This document shows, one piece after another, positions 1-10,985 of a DNA stretch of 64,000 nucleotides. How positions within the stretch are numbered: the first letter of the stretch is position 1; every line of letters begins with the position of its first letter. The stretch lies in NCBI RefSeq assembly GCF_023898315.1, contig NC_064621.1, positions 536,073,383 through 536,137,382 on the forward strand, given 5' to 3'. The notes beneath the pieces were generated by a model. That model worked only from the letters and a program-made list of their open reading frames with translations, made no database searches and had not been told where the DNA came from. The stretch comes from Schistocerca nitens (lineage: Eukaryota > Arthropoda > Insecta > Orthoptera > Acrididae). The translations under genes and the position numbers were made by a program.

Positions 1-1060
1 AAATAAAAATTCTAGCCGAAAAGAGAAGAAATCGTTTTAACGGGATGCGTGCATCGAGAGGAATGTTGCTAACATATCTGGATAACGTATACTCCTTGTT
101 TCTAGACAAGCCATACAATATGCTTTTATACAGATGACTAGAAATTTTTTATTGCTGTACAAGGAAGCGACATATACGAATAAGAGATTATGTCATTTAG
201 CAATTTTAGAACATGTATTAGTGAATTTCATGCCGATACATGAAGTAGTTATTTTTAAAAACAATTTGTGTCAAATAAATTTTTGGAATAGGATGTATCC
301 TTAAAATAATACTGCCTTCTATCAAATTTTATATTGTCATAGTTATCACTTCATTGTTATAAACAACCCTAAATCAGGCTTTTGACAGAAATAAACCCAG
401 TATTAGTGTAAAAGTAGCACGCTGTCGTTTCTGGAATGCTATAGGACTGTGCCTCAAGTAAAGAGACAACAGTGGAATAGTCTTGCGGTTAGAATTTTCT
501 TTTTCACGCATACTGGTATATCGAAGCAAATTTTTGTCAGTCTTCCACATCATATTGTTTGTTTGTTCGCACCAGTCTAGTCGCTGCTCTCATAGCTACA
601 TTTTTTATCTTCAGAGAAAGGCACTGGGCGCCATAATTAGTCAGACCTGAAAAGAAAATCGCTGACAACAGTAGTAAAAGTTGACTGTGACATAAACGCT
701 ACTCACCGTCGTCGAGCACGTAACTTCTGTACGGGAGCAAATGAATGAAGTTCTGTGTACTCACCTGAAACAGGAAAGGAAACTTGATGTTAGTTACAGA
801 AGTATATTTGCATACGTAAAAAATAGTGTTTTCGTTGCAAAATTATTTAACGTTTTGTTACTCGCTCGTTCTTCTGTGAGTGTGGTAACGGATTATCATC
901 ATAATGTCATTGCATCAGATACCACAAAAAAGGCGGCCTTTGACGGAGGACACAGTTTCGAGATAAAGATCTTTATGCTACAGCCGTCTCTTCCTTTGCC
1001 AAGAAAATGTGGTGAAGAAATTTTCTTTCACTATCGAGATTCGAACCGATGACTTCAAGG
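1..1060. other. No recognised gene (AT-rich unassigned DNA)
   Basis: A 103-codon reading frame at 741-1052 (+) has no motif I recognise and no supporting context, so I do not call it a gene. I see no RNA gene or transposon end here. Confidence 0.5.
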
Positions 1061-1072
1061 AAAGGCACGACA

Positions 1073-1202
1073 AAAAATGGTTCAATTGGCTCTGAGCATT
1101 ATGGGACTTAACTGCTAGAACTTAGAACTACTTAAACCTAACTAACCTAAGGACATCACACACATCTATGCCCGAGGCAGGATTCGAACCTGCGATCGTA
1201 GC
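1073..1202 (-). mobile_element. tRNA-derived SINE (family A), 5'-truncated
   Basis: Read on the minus strand, this copy starts just upstream of the pol III B box (rc of GGATTCGAACC) and runs through the conserved body to the tail written on the plus strand as ATGGTTCAATTGGCTCTG. It lacks the A-box half of the tRNA-like head. A 12-bp TSD with one mismatch flanks it (1061-1072 AAAGGCACGACA; 1203-1214 AAAAGCACGACA), so the truncated copy inserted in this form. Confidence 0.85.
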
Positions 1203-1385
1203 AAAAGCACGACAGTAGCACGCGTTAGCGACTTCTAATCCGGCGACAGGTATGAATGCACATCAATACTTAAAAACTGAAAAACTAGCTTGTACTATTC
1301 TAGAAATTCTTAGATAAACACAACTGGAAAAATAAAAAGTTGTCTACAGCATAATGCTACACGGAGTAGTAAAATCGTATCCGTA

Positions 1386-1522
1386 CACTCGAGTCCTCCC
1401 TCGGGCATGGGTGTGTGTGTTTGTCATTAGGATAATTTAGGTTAAGTAGTGTGTAAGCTTAGGGACTGATGACCTTAGCAGTTAAGTCCCATAAGATTTC
1501 ACACACATTTGAACATTTTTTT
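1386..1522 (+). mobile_element. tRNA-derived SINE (family B), truncated
   Basis: The B-box-like start CTCGAGTCCTCCCTCGGGC and the tail TCTTATGGGACTT-type sequence (here CCCATAAGATTTCACACAC) identify a second SINE family. It shares its layout with family A but has its own body (TAGTGTGTAAGCTTAGGGAC). Longer copies lie at 42.7 and 55.5 kb. The tRNA-like 5' part is missing. Confidence 0.75.
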
Positions 1523-2410
1523 ATCTGTACACTCCCATTTATTAATATAGTGAACTTTAAATTATCCGCCTTAATGCCGACCTAAGACGGAGATTATTGA
1601 TTCATTCTACATTAGTTCTGTGTCGCTAAACTGTTGCAAAATCATCGTGTACCCAGGTTATCGACTGCTAAGTACGCCATGGTCTTTGCCAGGTAAAGTG
1701 AAGATATATCCCTAGAGGATACTCTGGAGCTAGAGTAAGTTGGCCAATAGGAAGTCTGCAAAGGCAGAATCGCATGTTAGCGTTCCCCGGCCTGCCTCTA
1801 GGCACTTGTGAGAGCTCGCTTATGGACGATGCGTATTTGACTAGAGGTTACGATCCAATGGCCGTTATCATGCTACTGTCTACGAGGATTACAGTCACAC
1901 CGTGCCATGCTCTAGTTGCTTGGCATAACATTTTGTTCGGAACGTCGTCAAGTCTACGGATTTGCCTTCGGTCATGTTCTGATTTAACTTCCGTTGTTCA
2001 AAGATAAAGGTCTTGTTCCATGATCGCTGTACATTATCGGTATTTCACTTGACCATCTGTGACTTTCGCGTACTGCCTTCGTTACAGTTTCACTGATTCA
2101 ATATTGCTTAAAGTATTCTGGTGTGTATGGCGTTACCTTTTTTTCCGATTTTCATAAATTGTGGACTTGTATATCATGTGGTACATATCACTGGCAAGTG
2201 TAAATTCATTGTTCGTCATTGAATTGCTTATTAAAAGCAGGAATTTTACTAAAGCATCTCTGAGTTGTTTTCCTCCTTCACTCATTATGAAATCAGCACA
2301 ATACTTAAACCGCACACATACAACTGTACTCGATATGGGCATGAAATTTATAGAGAATGAGCTGAGTACCTGGTGTTATCCTGGTATGTATTTATTCCAA
2401 TTTTCTATTA
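1523..2410. other. No recognised gene
   Basis: Short open frames (1774-2007 and 2161-2460 on the plus strand) show no domain or compositional support. Nothing else is recognised in this stretch. Confidence 0.45.
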
Positions 2411-2812
2411 GTACGTCTCCTCCTTTCCCCTCCCTGCAAATCTCCTCCTTCACCCCCTGACAGTCCATTTCCTCCACCCCTCTCTCTAACTACTTCCTCC
2501 ACCACCACTATCCGCACATCACCTCCTCCGCTCTCTCTGTTAATCTGTTCCTCTCCCTCTCTCCGTCAGCTCCTTGTCCCTCTGTCCACCTCCTCCTCCC
2601 ACCTCTAACTCCATCTCCTCCACTCCCTCTCTCTGTACAACTCCTCTTTCCCCTCCCCCGCCCCTCTCTGTCTATTCCCCATCTTTCTTCTCTCTGTCCA
2701 TCCCTCCTCTCTCCTCCTTCTGTTAATTTCCCCCTCGCCCTCTCTGTCCATTCCCCCTCCCCCTCTCTATCCATTTCCCTCTCCCACTCTTCTCATCCGC
2801 TTATCTCAGTAG
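2411..2812. repeat. Pyrimidine-rich degenerate minisatellite tract
   Basis: About 400 bp are almost purely C/T on the plus strand. The pattern is irregular, built on units like CCTCTCTGTCCATTCCCC. The minus-strand 88-codon frame (2508-2774; Glu/Arg/Gly-rich) is a by-product of this composition and not a gene. The tract could adopt triplex or H-DNA-like structure; that is inference. Confidence 0.8.
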
Positions 2813-3926
2813 AATTTTGTACCCGTGGTTTTGCCCGCCCATGCACATGTTAGATACATTTCACATATATTTAACATACAATGATCAGTCAGAACAATAT
2901 GACTACCGGCCTACTATCGATATGAACCCACGCAGGTGAGAGAAGCGTCACCTGAGGAGGAAAGACTGCTGTTCGATCAGGAGACTACAGTGACTTCGAA
3001 TGTGTAGTTTGCCTTGGATGTCAACTGAGTAAGAAATCCGGCAGGGACATTTGAACTCTCGTAAAGGCGCCCACAGTGACTGTAGGTGATACAGTTCTGA
3101 AGTGGAAACACGGAGGAACAAACAAAGCTAAACAAGAACAGACAGACGTCATGTATAAACGGATAGTGTGTGGTTACAAAAAAATCACATGAAATCAGCG
3201 AAAGGAATCAGTAGCTAGTTAAAAAGTGCTACACGCCATCCAGCTAGCACAATGACTGTTTGTAGGGAGTAAAAAGATAATAGCATACAATGGTCGAGCA
3301 CTTAAGGGCGGTAAAGAGCGATGCCACTGGAAATTGGATTTACATCTACATCGATACTCCGCAAGCCACCGTAAGGAACATGGCAGAGGGTACCCTGTAC
3401 CATTACTCGTAATTTCACCTCCGGTTCCACTCGCAAACAGAGCGAGGGGAAAACGACTGTCTGCAAGCCTCCGTATGAGCCCTAATTTCTAGTACCTTAT
3501 CCTCGTGGTCCTTACGAACAATGTATGTGGGCGGGGACCAGAATCGTTTGGCAGTTAGCTTCAAATGCCGGTCCCCTAAATTAACTCAATAGTGTTTCCC
3601 CGAAACATCGCTGTCTTCCTTCCAGGCACTTTCATTTGAGTTCCCGAAGCATCTCCGTAACGCTGACGTGCTGTTCGAACGTACTGGTAACTAACCCAGC
3701 AGCCCCCCTCTGAGTTGCTTCGATGTATTCCTTCAATCCGACCTGGTACGGATCCCAAACACTCGAGCAATACTCAAGAAGAGGTCGCACAAGCGTCCTA
3801 TATGCGGTCTCCTTAACAGGTGAATCACTCTTTACGAAAATTGTCCGAATAAAGTCGACCATTTCTCTTCCCTACCACAGTTGTCACATGCTCGTTCCAC
3901 CTCATATCGCTTTTCATCGTTACACC

Positions 3927-5322
3927 GCCGTCAGGTCGACAAATACCACTGACGGCGGCGTTCGACACTGTCTGGAGACAGGGCCTGAATTATAAGCTCC
4001 TCCGCATCGTGCCATGTCTAAAAACGGCTAACCTTATCAACGAAATGCTCTGCAATAGACCATTCCAGGTTGTCATCGGTAACAACAGAAGTAAATTCAT
4101 GAAACTTAATAATGGCCTGCCCCAAGGTTCAGTACTGGCTCCACTGCTTTTCAGCATGTATATAGCCGATATACCTAGGACGAGATCCAAAATGTTCGGA
4201 TATGCGGACGACTGGGCCTTGGCCACACAACACCGAGTGATGGAGGAAACTGAGATCACACTATCCAGCGATTTGACCACTCTAGGAAAATACTTCCGTG
4301 ACTGGTGGCTCCAACCCAGCCCATCCAAAACAGAGGCCACTTGTTTCCACCTGAATAACAAATTAGCAAACAAAGAGCTCAAGATCCGCTTTGATGGCGG
4401 CATTCTTCCATATAATAGAACACCAAAGTATCTGGGCGTGACACTCGATAGAACATTGAGCTATAAACAACACCTTGTAAACACTGCTGAAAAAGTCAGA
4501 ACTAGAAACAACATTGTCCAAAAGCTTTGTGGCACTAGTTGGGGGTCCACTGCCTCCGTTCTGTGTAGCTCTGCACTAGGACATATCTATTCTGCAGCAG
4601 AGTACTGTTCCCCAATATGGTTAAATAGTGCTCACATCAAGAAGGTGGATGCAGTCTTGAACCAAACGATGAGAATTATCTCTGGAACGATCAGGTCAAC
4701 TCCTGTCCAATGGCTGCCTGTATTGAGCCATATCCCGCCGCCACATTTGCGCAGAGAACACGCACTTGTCAGGCAGTGTCGAAAAATCCAAAATAGCCCA
4801 GATCTTCCTATCCACACCCTGAGTAATGGACTTGAGCAAAAGAGATTGAAATCCAGACACCCCCCTCTCGCAAGTGCCAAAGATCTGGTAAAGAACGCTT
4901 TTATTCTTGAGGACCGCTGGAGAGAAGAATGGGAGGAAAAGACACCGCCTCAGGTTAACACCTCATTGGGAACATCTAACAGACCTCGGGGCTTTGATTT
5001 GCCCCGCAAAATCTGGTCTACCCTTAACAGGATCAGGACGAGCCACGGCCGTTGTGCGGACTCCTTGTACAAATGGAGCATAGTGCCATCACCACAGTGC
5101 GACTGCGGCGCTGACAGGCAGACAATTCACCACATCGTGGTAGAATGCCCTCTGAGGGCCTACCCTGGGCCAACAAGGGACTTCATGGATGCGACTAACA
5201 GTGCAATCGATTATATTTCTAACCTAGATGTTTGTTTGTGATATTGTAACTGTTTTGTGTGTTATGTACTTTTAGATTTTTCATACGTGATTTGTACTTG
5301 CCATACGCTAAATAAATAAATA
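3927..5322 (+). mobile_element. Jockey-like non-LTR retrotransposon, 5'-truncated
   Basis: The reading frame is open from the left junction to a stop at 5241. In order it shows RT motif A (LTAAFDTVW, 3949-3975), NGLPQGSVLAPLLFS, the catalytic GYADDWALAT, and the thumb motif TPKYLGVTLDRTLSYKQH. The C-terminal region carries CDCGADRQTIHHIVVECPL, a Cys/His cluster common at the end of Jockey-clade ORF2. The 3' end is an AATAAATAAATAA tail. Flanking 11-bp TSDs ATCGTTACACC (3916-3926 and 5323-5333) define the element. The endonuclease and N-terminal RT are absent, as expected for target-primed reverse transcription that stopped early. The intact YADD and the single long frame suggest a relatively young insertion into an older antisense CR1-like element. 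Confidence 0.93.
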
Positions 5323-5685
5323 ATCGTTACACCCATATATTTAAAAAACTTGACTGTGAAGCAGGACACTAGTAATACTGTATCCGAACATTACAGGTCT
5401 ATTCTTCCTACTCATCCGCAGTAACTAACATTTTTCCACATTTAGGGATAGCTGCCATTCATCACACCAGCTGTAAATTTTGTCTGTCTTCTATCTTCTT
5501 ACAGTCACCCAACTTCGACACCTTACCTTACAGCACGGCATTATCAGCAAACAACCGCAGACTGCTGCCCACCCTGTCCGCCAAATCATTTATGTGTACA
5601 GAGAACAACAGCGGTCCTATCACACTTCCCTGGGGATCTCCCGAGGATATCCTTGTCTCTGATGAACAGTCGCTGTCGAGGACAA

Positions 5686-6848
5686 AAAAAAATGGTTCAT
5701 ATGGCTCTGAGCACTGTGCGACTTAACTTCTAAGGTCATCAGTCGCCTAGAACTTACAAGGGAACCTCCCCATCGCACCCCCCTCAGATTTAGTTATAAG
5801 TTGGCACAGTGGATAGGCCTTGAAAAACTGAACACAGATCAATTGAGAAAACAGGAAGAAGTTGTGTGGAACTGTGAAAAAATAAGCAAAATATACAAAC
5901 TGAGTAGTTCAAGGGAAGATAGGCAACATTAATGACAATGGGAACGCAGGAGCGCCGTGGTCTCGTGGTAACGTGAGCAGCTGCGGAACGAAAGGTCCTT
6001 GGTTCAAATCTTCCATCCAGTGAAAAGTTTAATTTTTTATTTCCAGTTTATGTGACAAACTCTTATGTTTTCATCACTTTTTTGGGAGTGATTATCACAT
6101 CCACAAGAAAACCTAAATCGGGCAAGGTAGAAGAATCTTTTTACCCATTCGCCAAGTGTACAAGTTAGGTGGGTCGACAACATATTCCTGGCATGTGACG
6201 CACATGCCGTCACCAGTGTCGTATAGAATATATCAGATGTGTTTTCCTGTGGAGGAATCGGTTGACCTATGACATTGCGATCAAATGTTTTCTGTTCCCA
6301 TTGGAGAGGCACGTCCTTACGTCTACTAATCGCACGGTTTTGTGATGCGGTCGCAAAACACAGACACAAAACTTATTACAGTGAACAGAGATGTCAATGA
6401 ACGAACGGACAGGTAATAACTATGCAAAAATAAAGAAAGTAATATTTTCAGTCGAGGGAAGACTTGAACCAAGGACCTCTCATTCAGCAGCTGCTCACGC
6501 TACCACGGGACGACGGCGCTCCTACGCTCACTTTGTCCAGTATGTTGCTTATGTGACCCATAGACTACTCAGATTGTATATTTTGCTTATTTTTTCACAG
6601 TTCCACACAACTTCTTCCTGTTTTCTCAATTGATCTGTGTTCAGTTTATCAAGGCCTATCCACTGTGCCAACTTATAACTAAATCTGAGGGGGGTGCGAT
6701 GGGGAGGTTCCCTTGTTAGAACTAATTAAACCTAACTAACCTAAGGACATCACACACATCCATGCCCGAGGCAGGATTCGAACCTGCGACCGTAGCAGCG
6801 GCGCGGTTTCGGACTGAAGTGCCTAGAACCGTTCGGCCACAGAGGCCG
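5686..6848 (-). mobile_element. SINE family A, split by a foldback MITE
   Basis: The SINE tail and body are at 5686-5756 and the rest, with B box and tRNA-like head, is at 6716-6848 (minus orientation). An 11-bp TSD GTCGAGGACAA occurs at 5675-5685 and 6849-6859, inside the CR1-like LINE. The copy is full length once the MITE is removed. Confidence 0.92.
5757..6715. mobile_element. Long-TIR foldback MITE with tRNA-like arms (TSD TTA)
   Basis: The ends are perfect inverted repeats starting CAAGGGAACCTCCCCATCGC, and the arms pair over roughly 290 bp (5757-6045 with about 6430-6715). TTA is duplicated at 5754-5756 and 6716-6718, and removing the element restores the SINE sequence exactly. A TWA-type TSD suggests PIF/Harbinger-type mobilisation, but I see no transposase. 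Each arm includes a tRNA-like stretch, with A-box-like TGGTCTCGTGGTAACGTG at 5959-5976 and B-box-like GGTTCAAATCT at 6001-6011. The mirror copies lie around 6496-6513 and 6461-6470. The centre (about 6046-6430) has no recognised gene. Confidence 0.85.
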
Positions 6849-8193
6849 GTCGAGGACAATTTACTGCGTTCTATTACTTAAGAAGTCTTCGAGCCACTCA
6901 TATCTGTGAACTCATTTCATATGCTCGTGCTTTTGTTAAAAGCCTGCAATGGGGCACCGTGTCAAATGTTTTCCGGGAATCTAGAAATACAGAATCTGCC
7001 TGTTGCCTTTCATCCTTCCCAGTATATCACGTGGGAAAAGGGCAATCTGAGTTTCGCACGAATGATGCTTACTAAAACCATGCTCATTCGTGGACAGAAG
7101 CTTCTCAGACTCAGGATAGTTTATTATATTCGAACTCAGAATATGTTTAAGGATTCTGCTGAAAACAGAAATTAGGGATATTGGTCTGTAATTATTAGTC
7201 TGTAATGTTGGGGGTCTGTTCTTTTACCTTGCTTAGTTGTTGGAGCCACCTGCGCGTTTCCCAAGTCACTTGGGACTTTGTGGTGGGCGATAGATTCGTG
7301 ATAAATGCAAGATAGGTAAGGGCCATGTGCCTTAGAGTGCTCTTTGTAAAATCGAACTGGGATTTCATCCGGACCTGGTGAGTTATTTGTTTTCAAACCT
7401 TTAAGTTGCTTCTCTACGCCTGGTATGCTTATTTCTATGTCATCCATACGGGAGTCTGTCCGATGGTCAAATGATGGTATGTTTGTAAGGTTCTCCTGCG
7501 TGAACGATTTCTTGAACGTGAAATTTAAAACTTCAGGTGTGGTTTTGAAATTGGATGAGCGGAAATGATTGATTTGGAGTGATGAATCACGCCATACTCT
7601 GTGGTAGTCCGATGGATGGGTCTGGGTTTGGCGAATGCCTGGAGAAAGTTACCTGCCATCACGTGTAGTGCCAGCAGTGAAATATGGAGAAGGTGGTGTT
7701 TCGGTATGGAGATGTTTTTTGTGGTTAGGATGTGGGGCCCCTTATTGCGATTATGAAAACGCTAAGTGCGGTAGGATATGAACACGTTTTACAGCATTTA
7801 GCACTGCTCTAGCAGAGGAAGAGCTTGGGGACTGTAATTGTACCAGTACATCCCTGCACCCTGTTTTAGAACTGCATCTGAGAGGCGACGGTACGTGGAC
7901 GTTAACATCCCTGAAATGAGCTGGCCTGACCAGCGTCCCTACTTGAACCAAATGGAATACTTCTGAATCAAGTTAGTATTTTGATTTCGCTCCAGACTCC
8001 GTCGTCCAACATCCCTGTTTTACCTGGTTTCGGTTCTTGAGGAAGAATGTGCTGTCATTCCCCCAAAGACACTCGAACACTTCATTTAAGGTGTCCCCAG
8101 CAGAGTTCCCGTCGTCATAAAGGCGAAGGATGGACACACTCCTTGTTAATGTCCACTAACAGCCGTCCGGATACTTTTGATCAGATAGTGTAC

Positions 8194-8703
8194 AGAATTT
8201 CCATAGTTAGACTTTTAAGTCACCTGAATTACGGCCTACACGCTTTCGCGACCTGCCACCGCCGATCTGCCGGGCCGCCCTTTTGATGGCCAAGAATACT
8301 GTTGATGAGAACACACGAGTTTCTTCAAAATATCGGGCGGAAACCATGCGCGACGAAAAATATATTTGTGAATTAACGATCTGGAAAAAAAGACGACCCT
8401 GCACTGACTGCAACTGCTGCCCCTACGTGTGCCACAGCAAACTTTTGGATTCCTTTGTAGTGACCCTTCTCTGTGGATGGTCAAATGATTATATTCGATC
8501 TTCGTGGGACGGCGTTATAGTACTGGGGAATGGACTCGTCTTCTGCTTCTGCTCTAAAACGCATTATGTCAACATTAATTAGCAGGAAAAGTCTCTCATG
8601 CGGACACATAATACTCTACGTGAGCTCTAAAATTAATGTAAAGACTCACGGCCATATTGGTATCTTTCTGTGTAACTAGATGAGTGTAAATAATTTCCTC
8701 GTT
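8194..8703. other. No recognised gene
   Basis: Overlapping open frames near 8207-8582 on both strands have no recognisable domain. They are interpreted as chance ORFs. Confidence 0.4.
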
Positions 8704-8799
8704 TACTTTAAATGCGAACGTTTAGCCACTTTACCGTGACTGTTTTTGACATTAAATGAAACAACAAGTGTACTGTCACCAGTCACTCTTTATTTACCT

Positions 8800-8841
8800 C
8801 CACGACGCGTTTCAAAGGTTTAAACCTAAATCATCAAGTGG
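8800..8841 (-). ncRNA. Hammerhead-like ribozyme motif, core-mutated
   Basis: The minus strand reads CCAC, then UUGAUGA, an AGGUUUAAACCU hairpin, GAAAC, GC, GUC, then GUGG. CCAC/GUGG would be stem I and AC/GU a minimal stem III. The first core base C is U, which should weaken or abolish cleavage. Confidence 0.55.
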
Positions 8842-9264
8842 ATTTACATTTGTTAGTATGAGATTTGTGTGTGTGTTGTGTTACGATTTTTTGGAGGAAC
8901 TTGTGGCACTGTCTAGTGGAGAAACAAAATACTATTTCAGCACATGGTTTTGGGTTTCTTATGACAAAAGACTAAACGTACAACTAACGGTAAGACTAAA
9001 ATAAGTAAAACAGAGTACCTACGGTGGTCACACGCCGTATTTGTTTACAAAATATGACACTAACCATGTGATGTCTTACGACAGTGAAAGGAACCTGTGA
9101 ACACTGTAAGTACTATGTTTTACTGATTTTATTTTTACCGTTAGATATACGTTTAGTCTTTTGTAAAAAGAAACCCAAAATCACATGCTGAAATAGCGTT
9201 TTGTTTCTCCACTAGACAGGGCCACAAGTTCCTCCAAAAAATATCGTACTAAGAAAACGTAAAT

Positions 9265-9306
9265 CCACCTGATGATGGAGGTTTAAACCTTTGAAACGCG
9301 TCGTGG
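9265..9306 (+). ncRNA. Hammerhead-like ribozyme motif (type I minimal), intact core
   Basis: Stem I is CCAC (9265-9268) with GTGG (9303-9306). The core CTGATGA is at 9269-9275. Stem II is GGAGGT/ACCTTT with a TTAA loop. GAAAC starts at 9293, and stem III is AC/GT closed by GC. The predicted cleavage triplet GTC ends at 9302. One U between CUGAUGA and stem II is unpaired, so activity is not certain. Very short stem III hammerheads are known from Penelope-like terminal repeats. Confidence 0.6.
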
Positions 9307-9364
9307 AGATAACTAAACAGTGACTGGTAACAGTAAACTTGTTGTTTCATTTAATTTCCTCGTT

Positions 9365-10587
9365 CTCTATTCACCAAAGCGAGCCCTTGTAAGTCTAGAA
9401 TAGTGAGAGACCCATGTTAAACACTGTCTGACGACAATTGCGCTTATGGTCTGTTCTTGTGTGTTACGACTCAGAGTAAACACGATTTGGTTTTGTGCTG
9501 GCTGAGCAGTACACATACCGCAGTTTTTCCAGCTACATTTCCGAAAGCCTCTAGCTGTTTTGCATGCATATGCAGGCCAGTCGCTAGCAATAGCAACGCC
9601 TGGAAGCGGTTGTTTTGATGCAGCGCGCATGGTTCTTCAAATACGCACGCAAATGTATTGATATTCGATAGTCGATGTAAAATGCAGTTGACCTGCACTG
9701 TGGCTCTGCGATGAATTGTGCGTCAGCTGAAACTTCTATAACCGACAGACGAAAACAATGGATCAACTTTCAAGCCACAATACCGAAAAGTAGGGACAGC
9801 CACACTGCTGCCTTGCTGCAGCTGCTCCATGATAGGATTTTGTAATGCATTTGCCATAGCTATTTTGATGGTGTTGTTTTACAAAATATTTGTGTTGGTC
9901 TCGAAGGTCACGCGTTTGAGTTTCGTCCGGGAGCGAGTTAGGTCTTTAAATATGCTGTTGTCTGTACGTCCTGTGAATATTTTAGACTACATTTGATATG
10001 TATTAGAAGTAATTTGCTGGGGAGCAATTTGAGTTTAGAAGAAATGCAAGCATATGGGATGAAACAGGGCTCGTACACATTCGAAAACGTGAGGAGGAAA
10101 TGATCGTTTGTACATCACTCACAAAAAGCAGTAAGCACTTAGAACAGTGGTTCCCCTGAGGGGTTAAATGTATTTTTCTGAGGTGTAGAAACAAACGGAT
10201 TCAATTGGGTTTCGGTCACGAAGTTACAGTACTCTCAAAAGAGTATTATAATTATCACTATTTCGTAAGAGTGTAATACTGATTAAGTAGTTACCAATAA
10301 TTATACTTTCTTTCAAACAGTAGCGCTAACGCATAACTAAATATCGTCGAGGATGCTGCTAGTCAAATGAATGTTTGAATATCACCCTCACTTAGCCTAC
10401 CTATTACGCACGTTCTTAGTACATTGTACTATGCATCTGTGACAATCACAAACATCACATATGCTTAAATATCCCGTGACAATGCCTTCTTAGAGTTGTA
10501 GGTAGTGCCATAAACAGGCCACAACTTTCTTCGTTATCCACTTCGCAACAATAAGCAAACTGATTGACGGCTTAATACAACATTAAC
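9365..10587. other. No recognised gene
   Basis: Several short overlapping ORFs on the minus strand (9367-9766, 10003-10194) have no recognised domain. No transposon ends are seen. Confidence 0.4.
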
Positions 10588-10985
10588 TACGAGGGAGGGG
10601 CTGAAAATAATGCCTCCGAATTTTTTATTCTGTTCTCAATATCGGTTGAGGTATTACATGTCATACATATTACTCGGTCGAATTTACTGCTTCGCTGACA
10701 AGTTCAAACCCTCTACCGCTAGAGAGCTCAGAGTTGTTGCCTGTAACATGCCAGTGTGTAACGTAACAAAGTCGGTACGTGAGACACAGCGTGCCTCCAA
10801 TTGAAATCCACAGAAGCATGAAAGCTGTGTTGGGTGATGATTGTCTTGACATCAGCAACGTGCCACGTTCGGTCGATCGTGCTCATTATCAAAGAAAGGA
10901 TGGTGCTAACCTCAAAGTAAGTTGTGACTGGGGTCAGCGCAATTGTTCCAAGCGTCATCACTGTCAGACGTATGGTGCGTTATCT
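10588..10985 (+). pseudogene. Mariner-like transposase N-terminal fragment
   Basis: The segment begins with a mariner-type end (GAGGG...CTGAAAATAATGCCTCC) and continues into a decayed N-terminal DNA-binding region. VPPIEIHRSMKAVLGDDCLD is readable at about 10786-10845, matching the helix-turn-helix start of mariner transposases. The catalytic DDE/D half is missing. Confidence 0.65.

Larger units (their letters stand above)
3340..7546 (-). mobile_element. CR1-like non-LTR retrotransposon, antisense, 5'-truncated, nested insertions
   Basis: On the minus strand the reverse-transcriptase order can be followed from about 7450 down to 3340. First comes an N-terminal RT segment (SPGPDEIPVRFYKE, 7172-7447). 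Motif A follows (FDTVPH, near 6955), then GDPQGSVIGPLLFS and LRLFADNA (near 5640-5550), and finally the C-terminal VRPLLEYCSSVWDPYQVGL (3632-3862). The active-site DD reads DN and there are stops, so it is a pseudogene. The 3' end carries a short GATGTAGATGTA tail typical of CR1/L2-type elements. A 10-bp TSD, GAAATTGGAT, lies at 3330-3339 and 7547-7556. A Jockey-like LINE and a SINE/MITE sit inside it; without them about 1.6 kb of LINE remain, so it is strongly 5'-truncated. Confidence 0.88.
2878..8193 (+). pseudogene. Decayed Tc1-like transposon split by a CR1-like LINE
   Basis: The N-terminal half (about 2878-3339) and the C-terminal half (7547-8193) of one Tc1/mariner transposase remnant flank a LINE insertion. 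The 5' end resembles the TGATCAGYCAGAACAWTATGAC end of a related element at 17.8 kb. After the LINE the frame resumes at the first catalytic Asp region (WSDESRHTLW-like, near 7578) and runs through the glycine-rich GGVSVW segment to the end at CCGGATACTTTTGATCAGA. Stops and frameshifts are frequent, so it is non-functional. The host sequence GAAATTGGAT is duplicated at the LINE junctions, which confirms that one element was split. The two ends do not match well as inverted repeats, so the element may be chimeric or badly eroded. Confidence 0.8.
8704..9351. mobile_element. Miniature head-to-head Penelope-type terminal-repeat element
   Basis: Two similar arms face away from each other (about 8749-9030 inverted relative to about 9108-9351), with a short spacer between. 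Each arm carries a hammerhead-like motif at the equivalent place. The left copy extends about 45 bp further outward than the right one, and 13-bp TSDs TAATTTCCTCGTT (8691-8703 and 9352-9364) enclose the pair. The architecture is the same as that of the coding Penelope-like composite at 28.3-32.6 kb but lacks any RT ORF. Family assignment rests on architecture plus hammerhead motifs, not on protein similarity; it could be a non-autonomous relative. Confidence 0.7.

Noticed and set aside
2508..2774. 88-codon Glu/Arg/Gly-rich ORF
   Set aside because: It is produced by the pyrimidine-rich minisatellite on the opposite strand; no start context or domain.
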